A stretch of DNA of 64,000 bases from Atopococcus tabaci (GTDB taxonomy: Bacteria > Bacillota > Bacilli > Lactobacillales > Carnobacteriaceae_A): NCBI GenBank assembly GCA_030535975.1, contig JAUNQW010000005.1:1-64000 (forward strand), written 5' to 3'. The translations under genes and the position numbers were made by a program. The notes beneath the pieces were generated by a model. The model had not been told where the DNA came from, ran no database searches, and saw only the letters and a list, made by a program, of their open reading frames with translations. Positions 17,141-26,477 of this stretch are shown in pieces (the stretch's first letter is position 1; the number at the start of each line of letters is the position of its first letter).

Positions 17141-17190
17141 TAAAAAAGAGAAAGACTCAGTGGAATTAAAAAATCTGCTGAGTCTTTCTT
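17141..17190 (-). terminator. Terminator of the vitamin B6 operon
   Basis: A 10-bp stem (AAAGACTCAG, 17151-17160, with 17178-17187) is followed on the minus strand by CTCTTTTTTATTTT. It closes the transcript of the pyridoxal kinase and S-component genes. Confidence 0.8.
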
Positions 17191-17223
17191 TATCTGTCAC
17201 CTTTAAGAAGGAGTAAAGAAAAT

Positions 17224-17712
17224 TTATGAGTTGAGAATCCGTGGAGGTAAAATAGAACGTAAAATTTGACTCAATGGAAGTGCGATTACAGCTCCCACTA
17301 AGGTTTGAATTAAATCACCAGGGATAGCTGCTAAAGCTACCGGAAGTCCGTACATAAACCAAGAAGCTAGAAAATAGCCCAGGACCATAATAACGGAAGC
17401 AAAGATTAAGCCTGTTATTCTCCCCCAAATGGGTTGATTTGAGAATTTACCAGCCATCCAGCCTTGAGCACCGTGAATAATGAAAGAAAAAAGAGTCCAC
17501 TGAAAATAACCTGAGATGACATCTATGAGACCTCCGCTGAGAGCACCTACAAAGAAACCTCCAGCCGGACCAAATAAAAGCGCAGATGTAAAAATACCGG
17601 CATCAATTAAAGATACAAAGCCGTTGCTTCCAGGTATAGGTATAATGACCCACATGGAAATAGCAAGAGTTAAAGCTGTCATCATCGCATAAGTTACATA
17701 TTTTTTTGTCAT
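17224..17712 (-). CDS. ECF transporter S-component, probably for vitamin B6 (PdxU2-like)
   Basis: This 162-residue integral membrane protein has about five to six hydrophobic segments and the Gly-rich loops typical of ECF S-components (SLIDAGIFTSALLFGPAGGFFVG, about 34-56). S-components bind a vitamin and use a shared EcfAAT module for energy. The substrate is inferred from context: it follows the pyridoxal kinase gene by 21 nt, and the operon is divergent from a PdxR-type regulator. This is the known arrangement of PdxU/PdxU2 genes in Firmicutes. The EcfAAT genes are not in this window. Confidence 0.75.
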   Translation of the reverse strand: MTKKYVTYAMMTALTLAISMWVIIPIPGSNGFVSLIDAGIFTSALLFGPAGGFFVGALSGGLIDVISGYFQWTLFSFIIHGAQGWMAGKFSNQPIWGRITGLIFASVIMVLGYFLASWFMYGLPVALAAIPGDLIQTLVGAVIALPLSQILRSILPPRILNS

Positions 17713-17733
17713 ATCAATCTTTTCCTTTATAGT

Positions 17734-18600
17734 TTAATTTTGTAAATCTCTCATGTGTAAAGCCAGGTCTAACAGTATGGGTTCAAAGTAAATACCATCC
17801 TGGACAGATCGTTCTAAAGCGACAGTATCTGCTAAGCATTTCTCAAGCATCTTTCCGGATTCAATAAGACTGTCCTTTAATGACAGCCCATTTTCATGGT
17901 AAGCAATCAGCAGACTCATAGCGATATCTCCTGTCCCAAAGAAAGGGGAGTGATATTTTCTGTGCATAATCGTCTGACAGTCTCCATCTTTTTGATAGAA
18001 GAAAAAACCTATTTGGTCCGGACCAAATTTTTCTGTATTCTCAATGCCGGACAGCACCACATTCTCTGCTCCCTGGTCGATTAGCAGCTGGGCCAGTTCA
18101 ACAAGTTGATCCTCATTCATGGACTCAGAGAATTCATAGCCTGTCATGAGACAAGCTTCTGTTACATTGGGCATAATTAAGTAAGTGTTCTGACAGAGTT
18201 TACTTATTTCTTGAGGAATTCCTTCATTAAAACCAGGGTAAAGCCGGCCGTGGTCCCCCATGATAGGGTCTACATACAGACGCCGCATGTCGCCTTGTGA
18301 GTGGTTATCGAGATAATATTTATGAAATTCATGAATCTGGTGAACGTCTGCAAAATAGCCCGTTGTGTAAATATCAAAGGTCAACTGCTTCCGCGCCCAA
18401 TGATCCAGCATATCTTCATAACCTTGCTCCATAGAGTAACGGACGACATTACCTCCATCATAATCTGCATTTTTAGATAAGATTAAAGTAGGGAGGATGG
18501 ATACTTCAAAAAGTGCAGCAGACAGTATAGGAAAACTTATATTACCAGCGACTTTTCCAGCTCCTGGTATATCATTGATGATTAATATGTTCTTAGGCAT
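17734..18600 (-). CDS. pdxK: Pyridoxal/pyridoxine kinase (PfkB family)
   Basis: This 288-residue ribokinase-fold kinase phosphorylates pyridoxal, pyridoxine or pyridoxamine with ATP in B6 salvage. The N-terminus is LIINDIPGAGKVAG. The middle has VDPIMGDHGRLY (about 108-119) and MPNVTEACLMTG (about 143-154). The C-terminal anion-hole motif is GTGDIA (about 222-227), with Asp as catalytic base. The AAAGGAG RBS is well placed. It is the first gene of a two-gene minus-strand operon whose promoter region contains the TGGTATC inverted repeat. Phosphomethylpyrimidine kinase is a related alternative, but neighbours favour B6. Confidence 0.82.
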   Translation of the reverse strand: MPKNILIINDIPGAGKVAGNISFPILSAALFEVSILPTLILSKNADYDGGNVVRYSMEQGYEDMLDHWARKQLTFDIYTTGYFADVHQIHEFHKYYLDNHSQGDMRRLYVDPIMGDHGRLYPGFNEGIPQEISKLCQNTYLIMPNVTEACLMTGYEFSESMNEDQLVELAQLLIDQGAENVVLSGIENTEKFGPDQIGFFFYQKDGDCQTIMHRKYHSPFFGTGDIAMSLLIAYHENGLSLKDSLIESGKMLEKCLADTVALERSVQDGIYFEPILLDLALHMRDLQN

Positions 18601-18628
18601 AAGAAAACTCCTTTATTAAAGTTCTTAA

Positions 18629-18655
18629 TGGTATCTTAAGTTAAATCTGATACCA
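18629..18655. promoter_or_regulatory. Inverted repeat in the pdx divergent region, likely PdxR operator
   Basis: TGGTATC (18629-18635) and GATACCA (18649-18655) are perfect arms separated by 13 bp. A related GGTACC occurs nearby (18686-18691). The site lies in the 107-bp region between the pdxK start and the regulator gene, so a dimer of the regulator could bind here to control both. Confidence 0.5.
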
Positions 18656-18707
18656 TAGAAAGCGTCAGATTAAAAGTTTTTAGCGGTACCAGATGAAGGG
18701 TGAACCC

Positions 18708-20111
18708 ATGCTGCTCAATATTAATCATCAAAGTAAAAAGCCTTTATATATTCAAATTTATGAAAAAATCAAGGATAAAATTAACCAGTCTGAATTATTG
18801 CAAGGTCAAAAGTTGCCGAGTAAACGCCAGCTGGCTGCAAATAATGGAATTTCACAAAACACGGTGATAAAAGCTTATGATCAGCTGTTAGTTGAGGGGT
18901 ATATTCGTTCGGAAGAACGTCGCGGCTATTTTGTAGAAGATATTGACTTTTTACAAATGCCGCTTCAAAGTACAAAGTTTTGTGAGGATTTTGCTTTGGA
19001 AAAAAAGAAAACTGAACATTTTCTTGTAGACCTGACCCGATCCAATCCAGATCCAAGTCTCTTTCCTGTTTCTGTATTTTCTAAAATATATACCAATTTA
19101 TTAAATAGCCAGGATGAAAGTTTGCTGCGAGCGAGCAGTGGGCAAGGCTTATTTGAACTGCGCCATTCAATAGCTGCGTATTTAAGTCAGTCTCGAGGTG
19201 TTCCTTGTCAAACAGACCAGTTAGTTTTAGCTCCCAACTCTCAATTATTATTAGAGATTCTTTTCAATCTTTACCCGGAAATTCAAAAAATTGGGATGGA
19301 AGACCCGGGCTACCCAGGCTACCAGTCCCTCTTTAAAGTACGTAAAATAGAAGAAAAAGCGATTCCCTTAGACGAAGAAGGGCTTGTTATTGATCAATTA
19401 TACCAGTCGGGGGCGGACACGGTCTTTGTGACCCCTAATCATCAGTTTCCCACAGGTTCTATTATGCCTTTAGAAAGACGCCAGCAATTACTTATGTGGG
19501 CTCAAGAAAAACCCAGCCGGATTATTATTGAAGATGATTATGATGGTGAATTTAAGTATTCAGGAATTCCAGTGCCCCCTTTAATCCAATTAGACCATCA
19601 TCAACAAGTGGTTTATTTAGGAAGTTTTACTCGAGTTTTATCTCCAGGTATCCGCTTGTCTTATCTGGTATTACCTGAGAAAATGATAAAGAGATTTAAT
19701 GATTCTTATACTCATCTTTCTTCTTCTCTCAGCTCTTTTACTCAGCATGCTGTTCATGAGTTCATCAAAGCGGGACATTTTACGAGCCATTTAAATCGGT
19801 CGCGGCGTTTGTATAAAAAGAAAAGAGACCTTTTGATTCAAAGTATTCAAGCGATTGATTCCGAAGCTCTTTTTTATGGAGAAGAGGCAGGCCTCAGCCT
19901 TTTGGTTAAGCCCGGCCATTGTTTTAATGGACCGAAATTAAAAGAAGTATGCCTAAGGGAAGGCATTCGCTTGAATTTATTATCTGATTACAAGAATCAG
20001 CCTTCTGAGCAGGATGAAAAAATTATTTTTCTGAGTTTTTCATCTATTCCTTTGGAAAAAATAGACCATTTGATTAAACAAATCTATCACTTGATAAAAA
20101 ATCACTCTTAA
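18708..20111 (+). CDS. pdxR: MocR-family (PdxR-like) transcriptional regulator
   Basis: This 467-residue protein fuses an N-terminal GntR-type winged helix (about residues 11-75, with LPSKRQLAANNGISQNTVIKAY) to an aminotransferase class I fold (about 105-465). PdxR proteins bind pyridoxal phosphate and regulate B6 genes. The PLP pocket elements IIEDDYDGEF and PNHQFPTG are present. However, the segment that normally carries the Schiff-base lysine reads GSFTRVLSPG, with Arg309 in the lysine position. The start at 18708 is preferred over 18693 because AAGGGTG lies just upstream of it. It is divergent from the pdxK operon, and ung follows 33 nt later. How Arg affects PLP sensing is unknown. Confidence 0.85.
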   Translation: MLLNINHQSKKPLYIQIYEKIKDKINQSELLQGQKLPSKRQLAANNGISQNTVIKAYDQLLVEGYIRSEERRGYFVEDIDFLQMPLQSTKFCEDFALEKKKTEHFLVDLTRSNPDPSLFPVSVFSKIYTNLLNSQDESLLRASSGQGLFELRHSIAAYLSQSRGVPCQTDQLVLAPNSQLLLEILFNLYPEIQKIGMEDPGYPGYQSLFKVRKIEEKAIPLDEEGLVIDQLYQSGADTVFVTPNHQFPTGSIMPLERRQQLLMWAQEKPSRIIIEDDYDGEFKYSGIPVPPLIQLDHHQQVVYLGSFTRVLSPGIRLSYLVLPEKMIKRFNDSYTHLSSSLSSFTQHAVHEFIKAGHFTSHLNRSRRLYKKKRDLLIQSIQAIDSEALFYGEEAGLSLLVKPGHCFNGPKLKEVCLREGIRLNLLSDYKNQPSEQDEKIIFLSFSSIPLEKIDHLIKQIYHLIKNHS

Positions 20112-20144
20112 AATAATAGAGAAGAAAAGAGGAGAATGATCGAA

Positions 20145-20828
20145 ATGATACCTGTAGAAAACGATTGGCGGCCCATCTTGCAAGAAGTGATGACGAGTAA
20201 TTCCTATCAAGAATTAAGAGAATTCTTGAAGCTGGAATATCAGAAGTATCAAGTTTTTCCTGATATGCATGAGATATGGACAGCCTTTCAGTGGACATCA
20301 TTTTCGGATACGAAGGTAGTCATCTTAGGACAAGATCCTTATCATGGTCTGGATCAAGCCCATGGCTTAAGCTTTTCCGTTCAACCCGGTGTCAAGGTGC
20401 CTCCGTCATTAAAAAATATTTATAAAGAATTAGAAGATGATCTCGGTTACTCACCGGTTACTCATGGTTATTTGAAAAAATGGGCAGATCAAGGAGTCCT
20501 TCTTCTCAATACTGTTTTAACGGTTCGAGCAGGGCAGGCCCACTCACATAAGAATAAAGGGTGGGAAAAATTGACAGATCACGTCATTCAATCCTTAAAT
20601 CAAAAAGAAAAACCGATTGTTTTTATTCTATGGGGTAATGCTTCCATTCAAAAAAGAGAGTTAATTGATGAAAGCAAACACATCGTTTTAACTTCTTCTC
20701 ATCCCAGTCCTTTCTCTGCTCGAATTAGTTTTTTTGGATCAAAGCCTTTTTCGAGAACAAATGAAGTATTAAAAGAAAGCGGACAAGATGAAATTGACTG
20801 GCAGTTACCTAAAGAAGTACAAGAGTAA
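20145..20828 (+). CDS. ung: Uracil-DNA glycosylase, family 1
   Basis: This 227-residue enzyme excises uracil from DNA to start base-excision repair. The catalytic water-activating motif GQDPYH is at 62-67 (Asp64). LLLNTVLTV follows near 125, and the DNA-intercalating HPSPFSA loop near 185-191. ATG at 20136 lies 1 nt after the GAGGAG, so the ATG at 20145 is the likely start and fits the family N-terminus NDWRPIL. It sits 33 nt after pdxR on the same strand without an evident terminator. Confidence 0.95.
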   Translation: MIPVENDWRPILQEVMTSNSYQELREFLKLEYQKYQVFPDMHEIWTAFQWTSFSDTKVVILGQDPYHGLDQAHGLSFSVQPGVKVPPSLKNIYKELEDDLGYSPVTHGYLKKWADQGVLLLNTVLTVRAGQAHSHKNKGWEKLTDHVIQSLNQKEKPIVFILWGNASIQKRELIDESKHIVLTSSHPSPFSARISFFGSKPFSRTNEVLKESGQDEIDWQLPKEVQE

Positions 20829-20840
20829 AGGGAGTATGAG

Positions 20841-22367
20841 ATGAAAATAGCCATTGTAGGGGCGGGTGTTGCCGGCTCAAGTGTTTTAAGGACTTTGATT
20901 GAAGAAAGTCCGGAAACTATGATCGACAGGATAGATGTCTTTGACTATCGGAAGGAAACCAGTCGGGGTCTGCCCTATCAAGAAGATGACCCCACTCTCC
21001 TTCTGAATATTTCACCTGATCGCATCAGTGTTTATTCAGATAAGAGCAAAGATTTTGTTGACTGGCTGAAAGATAAGAATTTAGAAGATGCAAGGCAGGA
21101 AGGTATGGTTCAGCGCCGCCATTACGGCAGATATCTCCATGAGCGATTCGAATCTTACTTTAATCACGTAAAGGTACACTTCCAGCAGAGTAAAGTAATT
21201 GATATGCTTATTTTTAATGATAAAGAGGAGCCTGCCTATCAAGATTCAGACTCAGAAAAATTCTATCGCTTGAAGTTGGAAGACGAAAGTTGGACGACTT
21301 TCTACGATGCAGTCTTCTTTACCATCGGTCACCCGCCTTATGCTGATTACTACACCTTAGCTGAGCATCCCAGCTTTATACGTCATCCTTATCCTTTATC
21401 TAAAAAACTAGGAGACATAAAAAATGATCAAAAATTGGGGGTCGTCGGAAGTGGAGCCAGCAGTTTTGATATCCTGCGCTATTTCAAGCGGCATTTTGAT
21501 GTTGACTATGCGCTTCCGCTTTATATTCCAACCACACCTTTTACGCCCACTCACATCGAAGTGGACGAAGAGCCGAAGAGATCTTGTATTAATGATGAAT
21601 GGATAGAAGAAAATCGGCACCCAGAAACCGGTCGAATCCTTCTGGCTGATATTTGGGAACAGGTGAAGTATGACTTAACAGAATATGGAGTGGACTGGTC
21701 ATCTGTGCTTGCTCAATTCTCCACAGGAGATTTGAGCGAGAGTATAAGACAATATTACAACCGGCCCAGAGGTCTGGGTGTTATTCAAGAATACCTTTCA
21801 TCTCTCAGCCAGCATTTAGCAGATTTATATAATGCTTTATCTATGAAGGATCGACAAGATTATGACACGTTTTACCGGCCGCAGGTAGAGCATTTTAGAC
21901 ATAGTATTCCCCATGAAACAATGGGCAGGGTCATTGACTCGCTGAAGAAAGATGAACTGCGGATCGTCCCGGGTCTGAGTGATATTCAGTGGGATGAAAC
22001 AAATCAAGTATTTGATATCTATATAGATGGTCGCTATCATGAGTCTTGTGATATTTTGGTTAATGGAACTGGTTTTGAATTCCGTCTAAAACAAGCAGGT
22101 GAATTTAATCTTTTGATACATAATTTGTACCAAAAAGGATATATTATACCTGCTGATAACGAAAGTCGGCAGGGAGTTGCCGTGACCTGGCCAGAATGTC
22201 AGTTGATTAACCGCAAGTTTGGCCAGCTTGATCATGTCTATCTAATGGGGCTTTTTATCCACCTCACTCAATATGGAAATAATAATGCCCGGCTCAATAT
22301 GGAACAAGGTCGTCGGTCTGCTAAACACTTAATCGACCGATATCAAACACATTACTCCGTTCATTAA
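20841..22367 (+). CDS. FAD/NAD(P)-binding protein (NAD_binding_9/HI0933-like)
   Basis: This 508-residue protein has two dinucleotide-binding signatures: AIVGAGVAGSS at residues 3-13, and LGVVGSGASSFD near 200. The segment SRGLPYQEDDPTLLLNISPDR near 36-56 is typical of the FAD-NAD(P)-binding family PF13454. It is cytosolic, with no transmembrane segment. The substrate is unknown; relatives hydroxylate or reduce varied small molecules. It starts 12 nt after ung with AAGGGAG as RBS, so it is probably cotranscribed, though the link with repair is not obvious. Confidence 0.75.
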   Translation: MKIAIVGAGVAGSSVLRTLIEESPETMIDRIDVFDYRKETSRGLPYQEDDPTLLLNISPDRISVYSDKSKDFVDWLKDKNLEDARQEGMVQRRHYGRYLHERFESYFNHVKVHFQQSKVIDMLIFNDKEEPAYQDSDSEKFYRLKLEDESWTTFYDAVFFTIGHPPYADYYTLAEHPSFIRHPYPLSKKLGDIKNDQKLGVVGSGASSFDILRYFKRHFDVDYALPLYIPTTPFTPTHIEVDEEPKRSCINDEWIEENRHPETGRILLADIWEQVKYDLTEYGVDWSSVLAQFSTGDLSESIRQYYNRPRGLGVIQEYLSSLSQHLADLYNALSMKDRQDYDTFYRPQVEHFRHSIPHETMGRVIDSLKKDELRIVPGLSDIQWDETNQVFDIYIDGRYHESCDILVNGTGFEFRLKQAGEFNLLIHNLYQKGYIIPADNESRQGVAVTWPECQLINRKFGQLDHVYLMGLFIHLTQYGNNNARLNMEQGRRSAKHLIDRYQTHYSVH

Positions 22368-22408
22368 AGAAAAAATAATAATCACTAGAGACAAGACTGG
22401 GGTTTGAA

Positions 22409-24850
22409 ATGATTGAATTAAAAAATACAACAAAAACATATCAAGCAGGCGATTACACTGTAAAGGCTATTGATGACGTTTCATTAGCTTTTAGGCCGAA
22501 TGAATTTGTCGCTGTAGTTGGAGAAAGCGGATCTGGGAAAACAACTTTATTAAATGTTATCGGTGGTCTCTTAAGCTACGATGAGGGTGAAATGCTGGTT
22601 CGAGACCGCTCGACTCAAAGTTTCAAAAAGACAGATTGGGATGCTTATCGTAATAACTCAGTTGGCTTTATCTTTCAAAATTACCAGCTGATTCCTCACT
22701 TGTCCGTTCTTAGTAATGTAGAGATGGGCCTTACCCTATCAGGTGTAGACAAAAAGACGAGACATCAAAGAGCCAGTGAACTATTGGACAGAGTCGGGCT
22801 TAAAGCACATATGAACAAAAAACCGAGCCAATTATCAGGTGGCCAGATGCAGCGGGTAGCTATTGCCCGAGCTTTAGCTAATGATCCAGATATTATATTG
22901 GCTGATGAACCGACAGGAGCTTTAGATAGTGAAACAAGCGAGGAAATTATGAGTTTACTCACTGAGATTTCACAAGATAAGTTGATTTTAATGGTGACAC
23001 ACAGTCGGGATCAGGCAAAAAGATATGCCAGCCGGATTATTGAACTGAAGGATGGTCAAGTGATAGAAGATACGCATCCTTACCAGGCCAGTTCCCGCGA
23101 CACAGACTATCAACTGAATAAAACAGGTATGTCTTTCTGGAATGCCTTAAAATTATCGGGGCAAAATATTATGACTAAAAAAGGGCGTACTCTTATTACG
23201 GCTGTGGCGGCCTCGATTGGAATCTTCGGTGTGGCTGTGATACTGGCTCTTTCTAATGGCTTAAATAATCAAATAGCTAATTTTGAAAGAGAATCTCTCG
23301 CTTCCTATCCTTTAGAAATACAATCTGAGACAGTTTCTGTAGAAGCCATGATGTCTATGGGTGAAGCAAGTGGGGAGGAGCGTGAGAAGTATCCACAGGA
23401 GCAGACGCTTTTGACTAAAACATTCATTGAAGATATAGAAGATATGCAGATTAATAATGCTATTACAGATGATTACTTGAATTATCTTGAAGATATTCCA
23501 CGCGAATACATTCAAGCGATTAACTATGATTATCCCGCATCTTTGAACGTACTGACAGAGTTTGATGATGAGGTAAGAGCAGTAGACCGCTCAACAGGCG
23601 GCCTGGAGACTTTACCTGGTAAAGATGAGAATGAAGAATTTAATTTTGTGAAGAGTAAGTATGATTTGCTGGAGGGAGACTGGCCGGCAGATGAAAGCGG
23701 CTTACTCCTCGTGGTAGATGCTTATAATCAAATCGATACCACTGTTTTAGATTCTATAGGAATCAGTTACTCGGATGATCAGGAAATAGATTTCAATGCT
23801 GTCCTGGATAAAGAATATCAATTAGTTTACCAGGATGATTTTTATACAAAAGAAGGTGACCTCTACAGGGCTCCCCAAAGTCAAGCCGACTATGAAGAGA
23901 TTTATGAAGAGGCCAACAATTTAGATTTATCTATTGCCGGTGTCATCAGGCCGAAGGAAGATAGCAATATCGAGGTAAGACTAGGTGGCTTGATGTACTC
24001 TAACCAGCTTAAGATGGACTTTATTGCTGAAGCCCAAGAGTCTGATATAGTAGAAGACCAAAGAGAAGCAGATTATCATTTACTGACCGGGCAAGCTTTT
24101 GCATCGGATGAAGAGGATCCGGCAGCGGAAGATTTTCAAGCTCCGACACAGATGGAGCCGCCAGCAGAAGCTATCCCGAGTGCCAGTGGTGCACCTGCAG
24201 AAATAACCACACCCACTGAGGCTTATGCGATGACTCAGGCAAGTATGACGAAAGAAGAGTGGCTGAGCTATTTAGGAGATGAGAGTAAACCTTCCTACAT
24301 TGCTATTTATCCGAGCACTTTTGACAGCAAAAATGAAATTGTCACTTATTTAGAAGCATGGAATGAAGATGCGGCTGAAGAGGACCAAGTCATAGTGACG
24401 GACATGGCTGCTTTAATCACTGATTTATCCGGTGGCTTAATGAATGCAATAACGATAGCCCTTGTAGCCTTTGCAAGCATTTCATTAGTCGTATCTATGA
24501 TCATGATAGGTATTATCATTTATGTATCTGTACTGGAGAGAACTGGCGAAATAGGAATACTCCGAGCTCTAGGGGCCAGAGAAAAAGACATATCACGTGT
24601 CTTTAACGCAGAAACCTTTATTATTGGTTTGTCTTCAGGCTTATTAGGTATTCTCTTTGCTTATTTATTAACTATTCCAATCAATTACATTATCTACCAA
24701 CTAACTGAATTAGAAAATGTAGCTCAACTTCATCCTGCCCATGTAGGAGCACTCCTTGCTATAAGTGTGGTTTTGACTTTAATTGGAGGAATCATTCCTG
24801 CCCGGATAGCTGCTAAAAAAGACCCTGTTCTGGCACTCAGCGGACAGTAA
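22409..24850 (+). CDS. Single-chain ABC transporter, ATPase plus FtsX-type permease (MacB-like)
   Basis: This 813-residue protein has an N-terminal ATPase and a C-terminal permease. Walker A is GESGSGKTT (39-47), the signature LSGGQ is at 142-146 and Walker B ILADEP at 163-168. A first transmembrane helix lies near 257-280. A roughly 390-residue extracytoplasmic domain follows, acidic and rich in Asp/Glu/Gln. Three further helices (about 675-705, 725-755, 775-800) form the FtsX domain. MacB-type transporters couple ATP use to periplasmic or surface movement rather than transport through the membrane. Substrate unknown; antimicrobial-peptide or lipoprotein handling is possible. No accessory membrane-fusion gene is adjacent. 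Confidence 0.85.
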   Translation: MIELKNTTKTYQAGDYTVKAIDDVSLAFRPNEFVAVVGESGSGKTTLLNVIGGLLSYDEGEMLVRDRSTQSFKKTDWDAYRNNSVGFIFQNYQLIPHLSVLSNVEMGLTLSGVDKKTRHQRASELLDRVGLKAHMNKKPSQLSGGQMQRVAIARALANDPDIILADEPTGALDSETSEEIMSLLTEISQDKLILMVTHSRDQAKRYASRIIELKDGQVIEDTHPYQASSRDTDYQLNKTGMSFWNALKLSGQNIMTKKGRTLITAVAASIGIFGVAVILALSNGLNNQIANFERESLASYPLEIQSETVSVEAMMSMGEASGEEREKYPQEQTLLTKTFIEDIEDMQINNAITDDYLNYLEDIPREYIQAINYDYPASLNVLTEFDDEVRAVDRSTGGLETLPGKDENEEFNFVKSKYDLLEGDWPADESGLLLVVDAYNQIDTTVLDSIGISYSDDQEIDFNAVLDKEYQLVYQDDFYTKEGDLYRAPQSQADYEEIYEEANNLDLSIAGVIRPKEDSNIEVRLGGLMYSNQLKMDFIAEAQESDIVEDQREADYHLLTGQAFASDEEDPAAEDFQAPTQMEPPAEAIPSASGAPAEITTPTEAYAMTQASMTKEEWLSYLGDESKPSYIAIYPSTFDSKNEIVTYLEAWNEDAAEEDQVIVTDMAALITDLSGGLMNAITIALVAFASISLVVSMIMIGIIIYVSVLERTGEIGILRALGAREKDISRVFNAETFIIGLSSGLLGILFAYLLTIPINYIIYQLTELENVAQLHPAHVGALLAISVVLTLIGGIIPARIAAKKDPVLALSGQ

Positions 24851-24918
24851 GCTTTATTTTTTAAGATCAAATTATGGTAAAATTAATCCCAATATTAAAC
24901 ATGAAGGAGAATAAGTTT

Positions 24919-25902
24919 ATGACCTTAATGAGAGAGTTAATCACATCGATTCAAACAAATAAACAATCAATTGTTTTTCCTGAAGCTATTGATGAGCGTG
25001 TCCTGAGTGCTGCCAGTCGCTTATATGCTGAAGATATTTTAACTCCTATCCTGATTGGTGCTGGAGAAGACATCAAAAAAACAGCGGAAGAAAATGAACT
25101 TAATATTGAAGGCATCACTTCTATAGATCCGGAAGAATATGAAGAAATAGAGAAGATGGTAGAAGCTTTTGTAGAGCGACGTAATGGGAAAGTGAGCCCA
25201 GAAGAAGCTCGAGAAATCTTGAAAGATATGAATTATTTTGGAACCATGCTCGTCTATATGGGCAAAGCGGATGGCATGGTAAGTGGAGCTATCCATTCTA
25301 CGAGTGATACGGTAAGGCCTGCTTTCCAAATTATCAAGCCACGTGAAGGGGTAAGCGTCGTAAGTGGCTCTTTTATCATGACACGTGAAGATGAGCGTTA
25401 TGTGTTTGCGGATTGTGGCATTAATCCAGATCCTAATGAACAGCAATTAGCAGAAATAGCTGTTGAGAGCGCCCGAGTAGCTGAGGCTTTCGACATTAAA
25501 CCAGCCAAAGTAGCTATGTTAAGTTACTCTACCCATGGATCAGCAGGTGGGCCTTCTGTTGATAAAGTAGTTAATGCAACAAAGATTGCTCAAGAAGCAG
25601 CCCCTGAATTTGATATTGACGGTGAACTGCAGTTTGATGCGGCTTTGGTTGAGTCAGTCGGAAAATCAAAAGCTCCTGATTCAAATGTAGCTGGACAGGC
25701 GAATGTCTTTATTTTTCCGGACCTGCAATCTGGAAATATAGGATACAAGATTGCTCAACGTTTTGGAGGCTTTAATGCCATAGGACCTTTATTGCAAGGA
25801 TTAAATAAACCAATTAATGATTTGTCGCGCGGGTGCAGTGCAGAAGATGTCTACCAAATTGCGATCGTTACTGCCCAGTTTGCTTTGATGAATGAAGCAT
25901 AA
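24919..25902 (+). CDS. pta: Phosphate acetyltransferase
   Basis: This 327-residue enzyme interconverts acetyl-CoA and acetyl phosphate in the cytosol, next to acetate kinase in energy metabolism. Recognisable parts are IVFPEAIDERVL (about 17-28), GMVSGAIHSTSDTVRPAFQIIK (about 117-138) and MLSYSTHGSAGGPSVDKV (about 199-216). Length is that of the short class I Pta. An upstream in-frame Met at 24874 is rejected because AAGGAGA precedes 24919. An extended -10-like TGGTAAAAT lies near 24884-24892. tsaE follows closely, an order common in Lactobacillales. Confidence 0.94.
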   Translation: MTLMRELITSIQTNKQSIVFPEAIDERVLSAASRLYAEDILTPILIGAGEDIKKTAEENELNIEGITSIDPEEYEEIEKMVEAFVERRNGKVSPEEAREILKDMNYFGTMLVYMGKADGMVSGAIHSTSDTVRPAFQIIKPREGVSVVSGSFIMTREDERYVFADCGINPDPNEQQLAEIAVESARVAEAFDIKPAKVAMLSYSTHGSAGGPSVDKVVNATKIAQEAAPEFDIDGELQFDAALVESVGKSKAPDSNVAGQANVFIFPDLQSGNIGYKIAQRFGGFNAIGPLLQGLNKPINDLSRGCSAEDVYQIAIVTAQFALMNEA

Positions 25903-25918
25903 GAAGGATTTGAAGCTA

Positions 25919-26374
25919 TTGAAAATTAAAGTAAAAAGTGAGGAAGAAACTCTGGCCCTGGCTGAAGCTCTGGCTAAGCAGCTGATGCCTTCATCTGTCG
26001 TCCGGCTGGAAGGCATGCTAGGTGCTGGAAAGACGACTTTTACCAAAGGATTGGCTCGTGGATTGAATATTCAGAGGGTAATTAAAAGTCCGACTTATAC
26101 TATTATTCGTGAATATACTCAAGGAGATCTACCTTTATATCATATTGATTTATATCGCTTGGAAGATGGAGGGACGGAGGATCTGGGCTTAGAGGAATAC
26201 TTTTACGGTGATGGTATCACTGTTATTGAATGGGGATCTGTTGCCGAGGAAGAAATGCCTGAAGAATATTTAATGGTTAAATTAAATCCCCTAGAAGACC
26301 CCGCCCACCGTGAAATAGAGATTCAAGCAAAGGGACAAATTTATCAAGAACTGCTGGAGAAGATGGATGCTTAG
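25919..26374 (+). CDS. tsaE: tRNA threonylcarbamoyladenosine biosynthesis ATPase TsaE
   Basis: This roughly 151-residue protein is the ATPase partner of TsaB/TsaD in t6A modification of tRNA. The P-loop GMLGAGKTT lies near residues 32-40. SPTYTIIREY (about 58-67) and LYHIDLYRLED (about 73-83) are family hallmarks, and VIEWGSV follows near 108. Length matches YjeE. I use TTG at 25919 (AAGGA upstream); an ATG at 25892 overlaps the end of pta and lacks an RBS, so the start is uncertain. A stub resembling tsaB follows downstream. Confidence 0.88.
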   Translation: MKIKVKSEEETLALAEALAKQLMPSSVVRLEGMLGAGKTTFTKGLARGLNIQRVIKSPTYTIIREYTQGDLPLYHIDLYRLEDGGTEDLGLEEYFYGDGITVIEWGSVAEEEMPEEYLMVKLNPLEDPAHREIEIQAKGQIYQELLEKMDA

Positions 26375-26477
26375 TCAAATAAAAAAATCAGAATAAATTT
26401 GTTGATTTGTCGATAAAGGGTGATTCGAACAGATGCTGGACTGGACCTGGATTATGCAGAGACAGGGAGGGGTCACT

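Noticed and set aside
22409-24850. Frameshift between the ATPase and permease of the ABC gene
   Set aside because: Both parts are in one uninterrupted frame, as in known MacB-type fusions.
25892-25918. tsaE start at 25892
   Set aside because: It overlaps the end of pta and has no RBS. The TTG at 25919 has AAGGA upstream. The choice remains uncertain.
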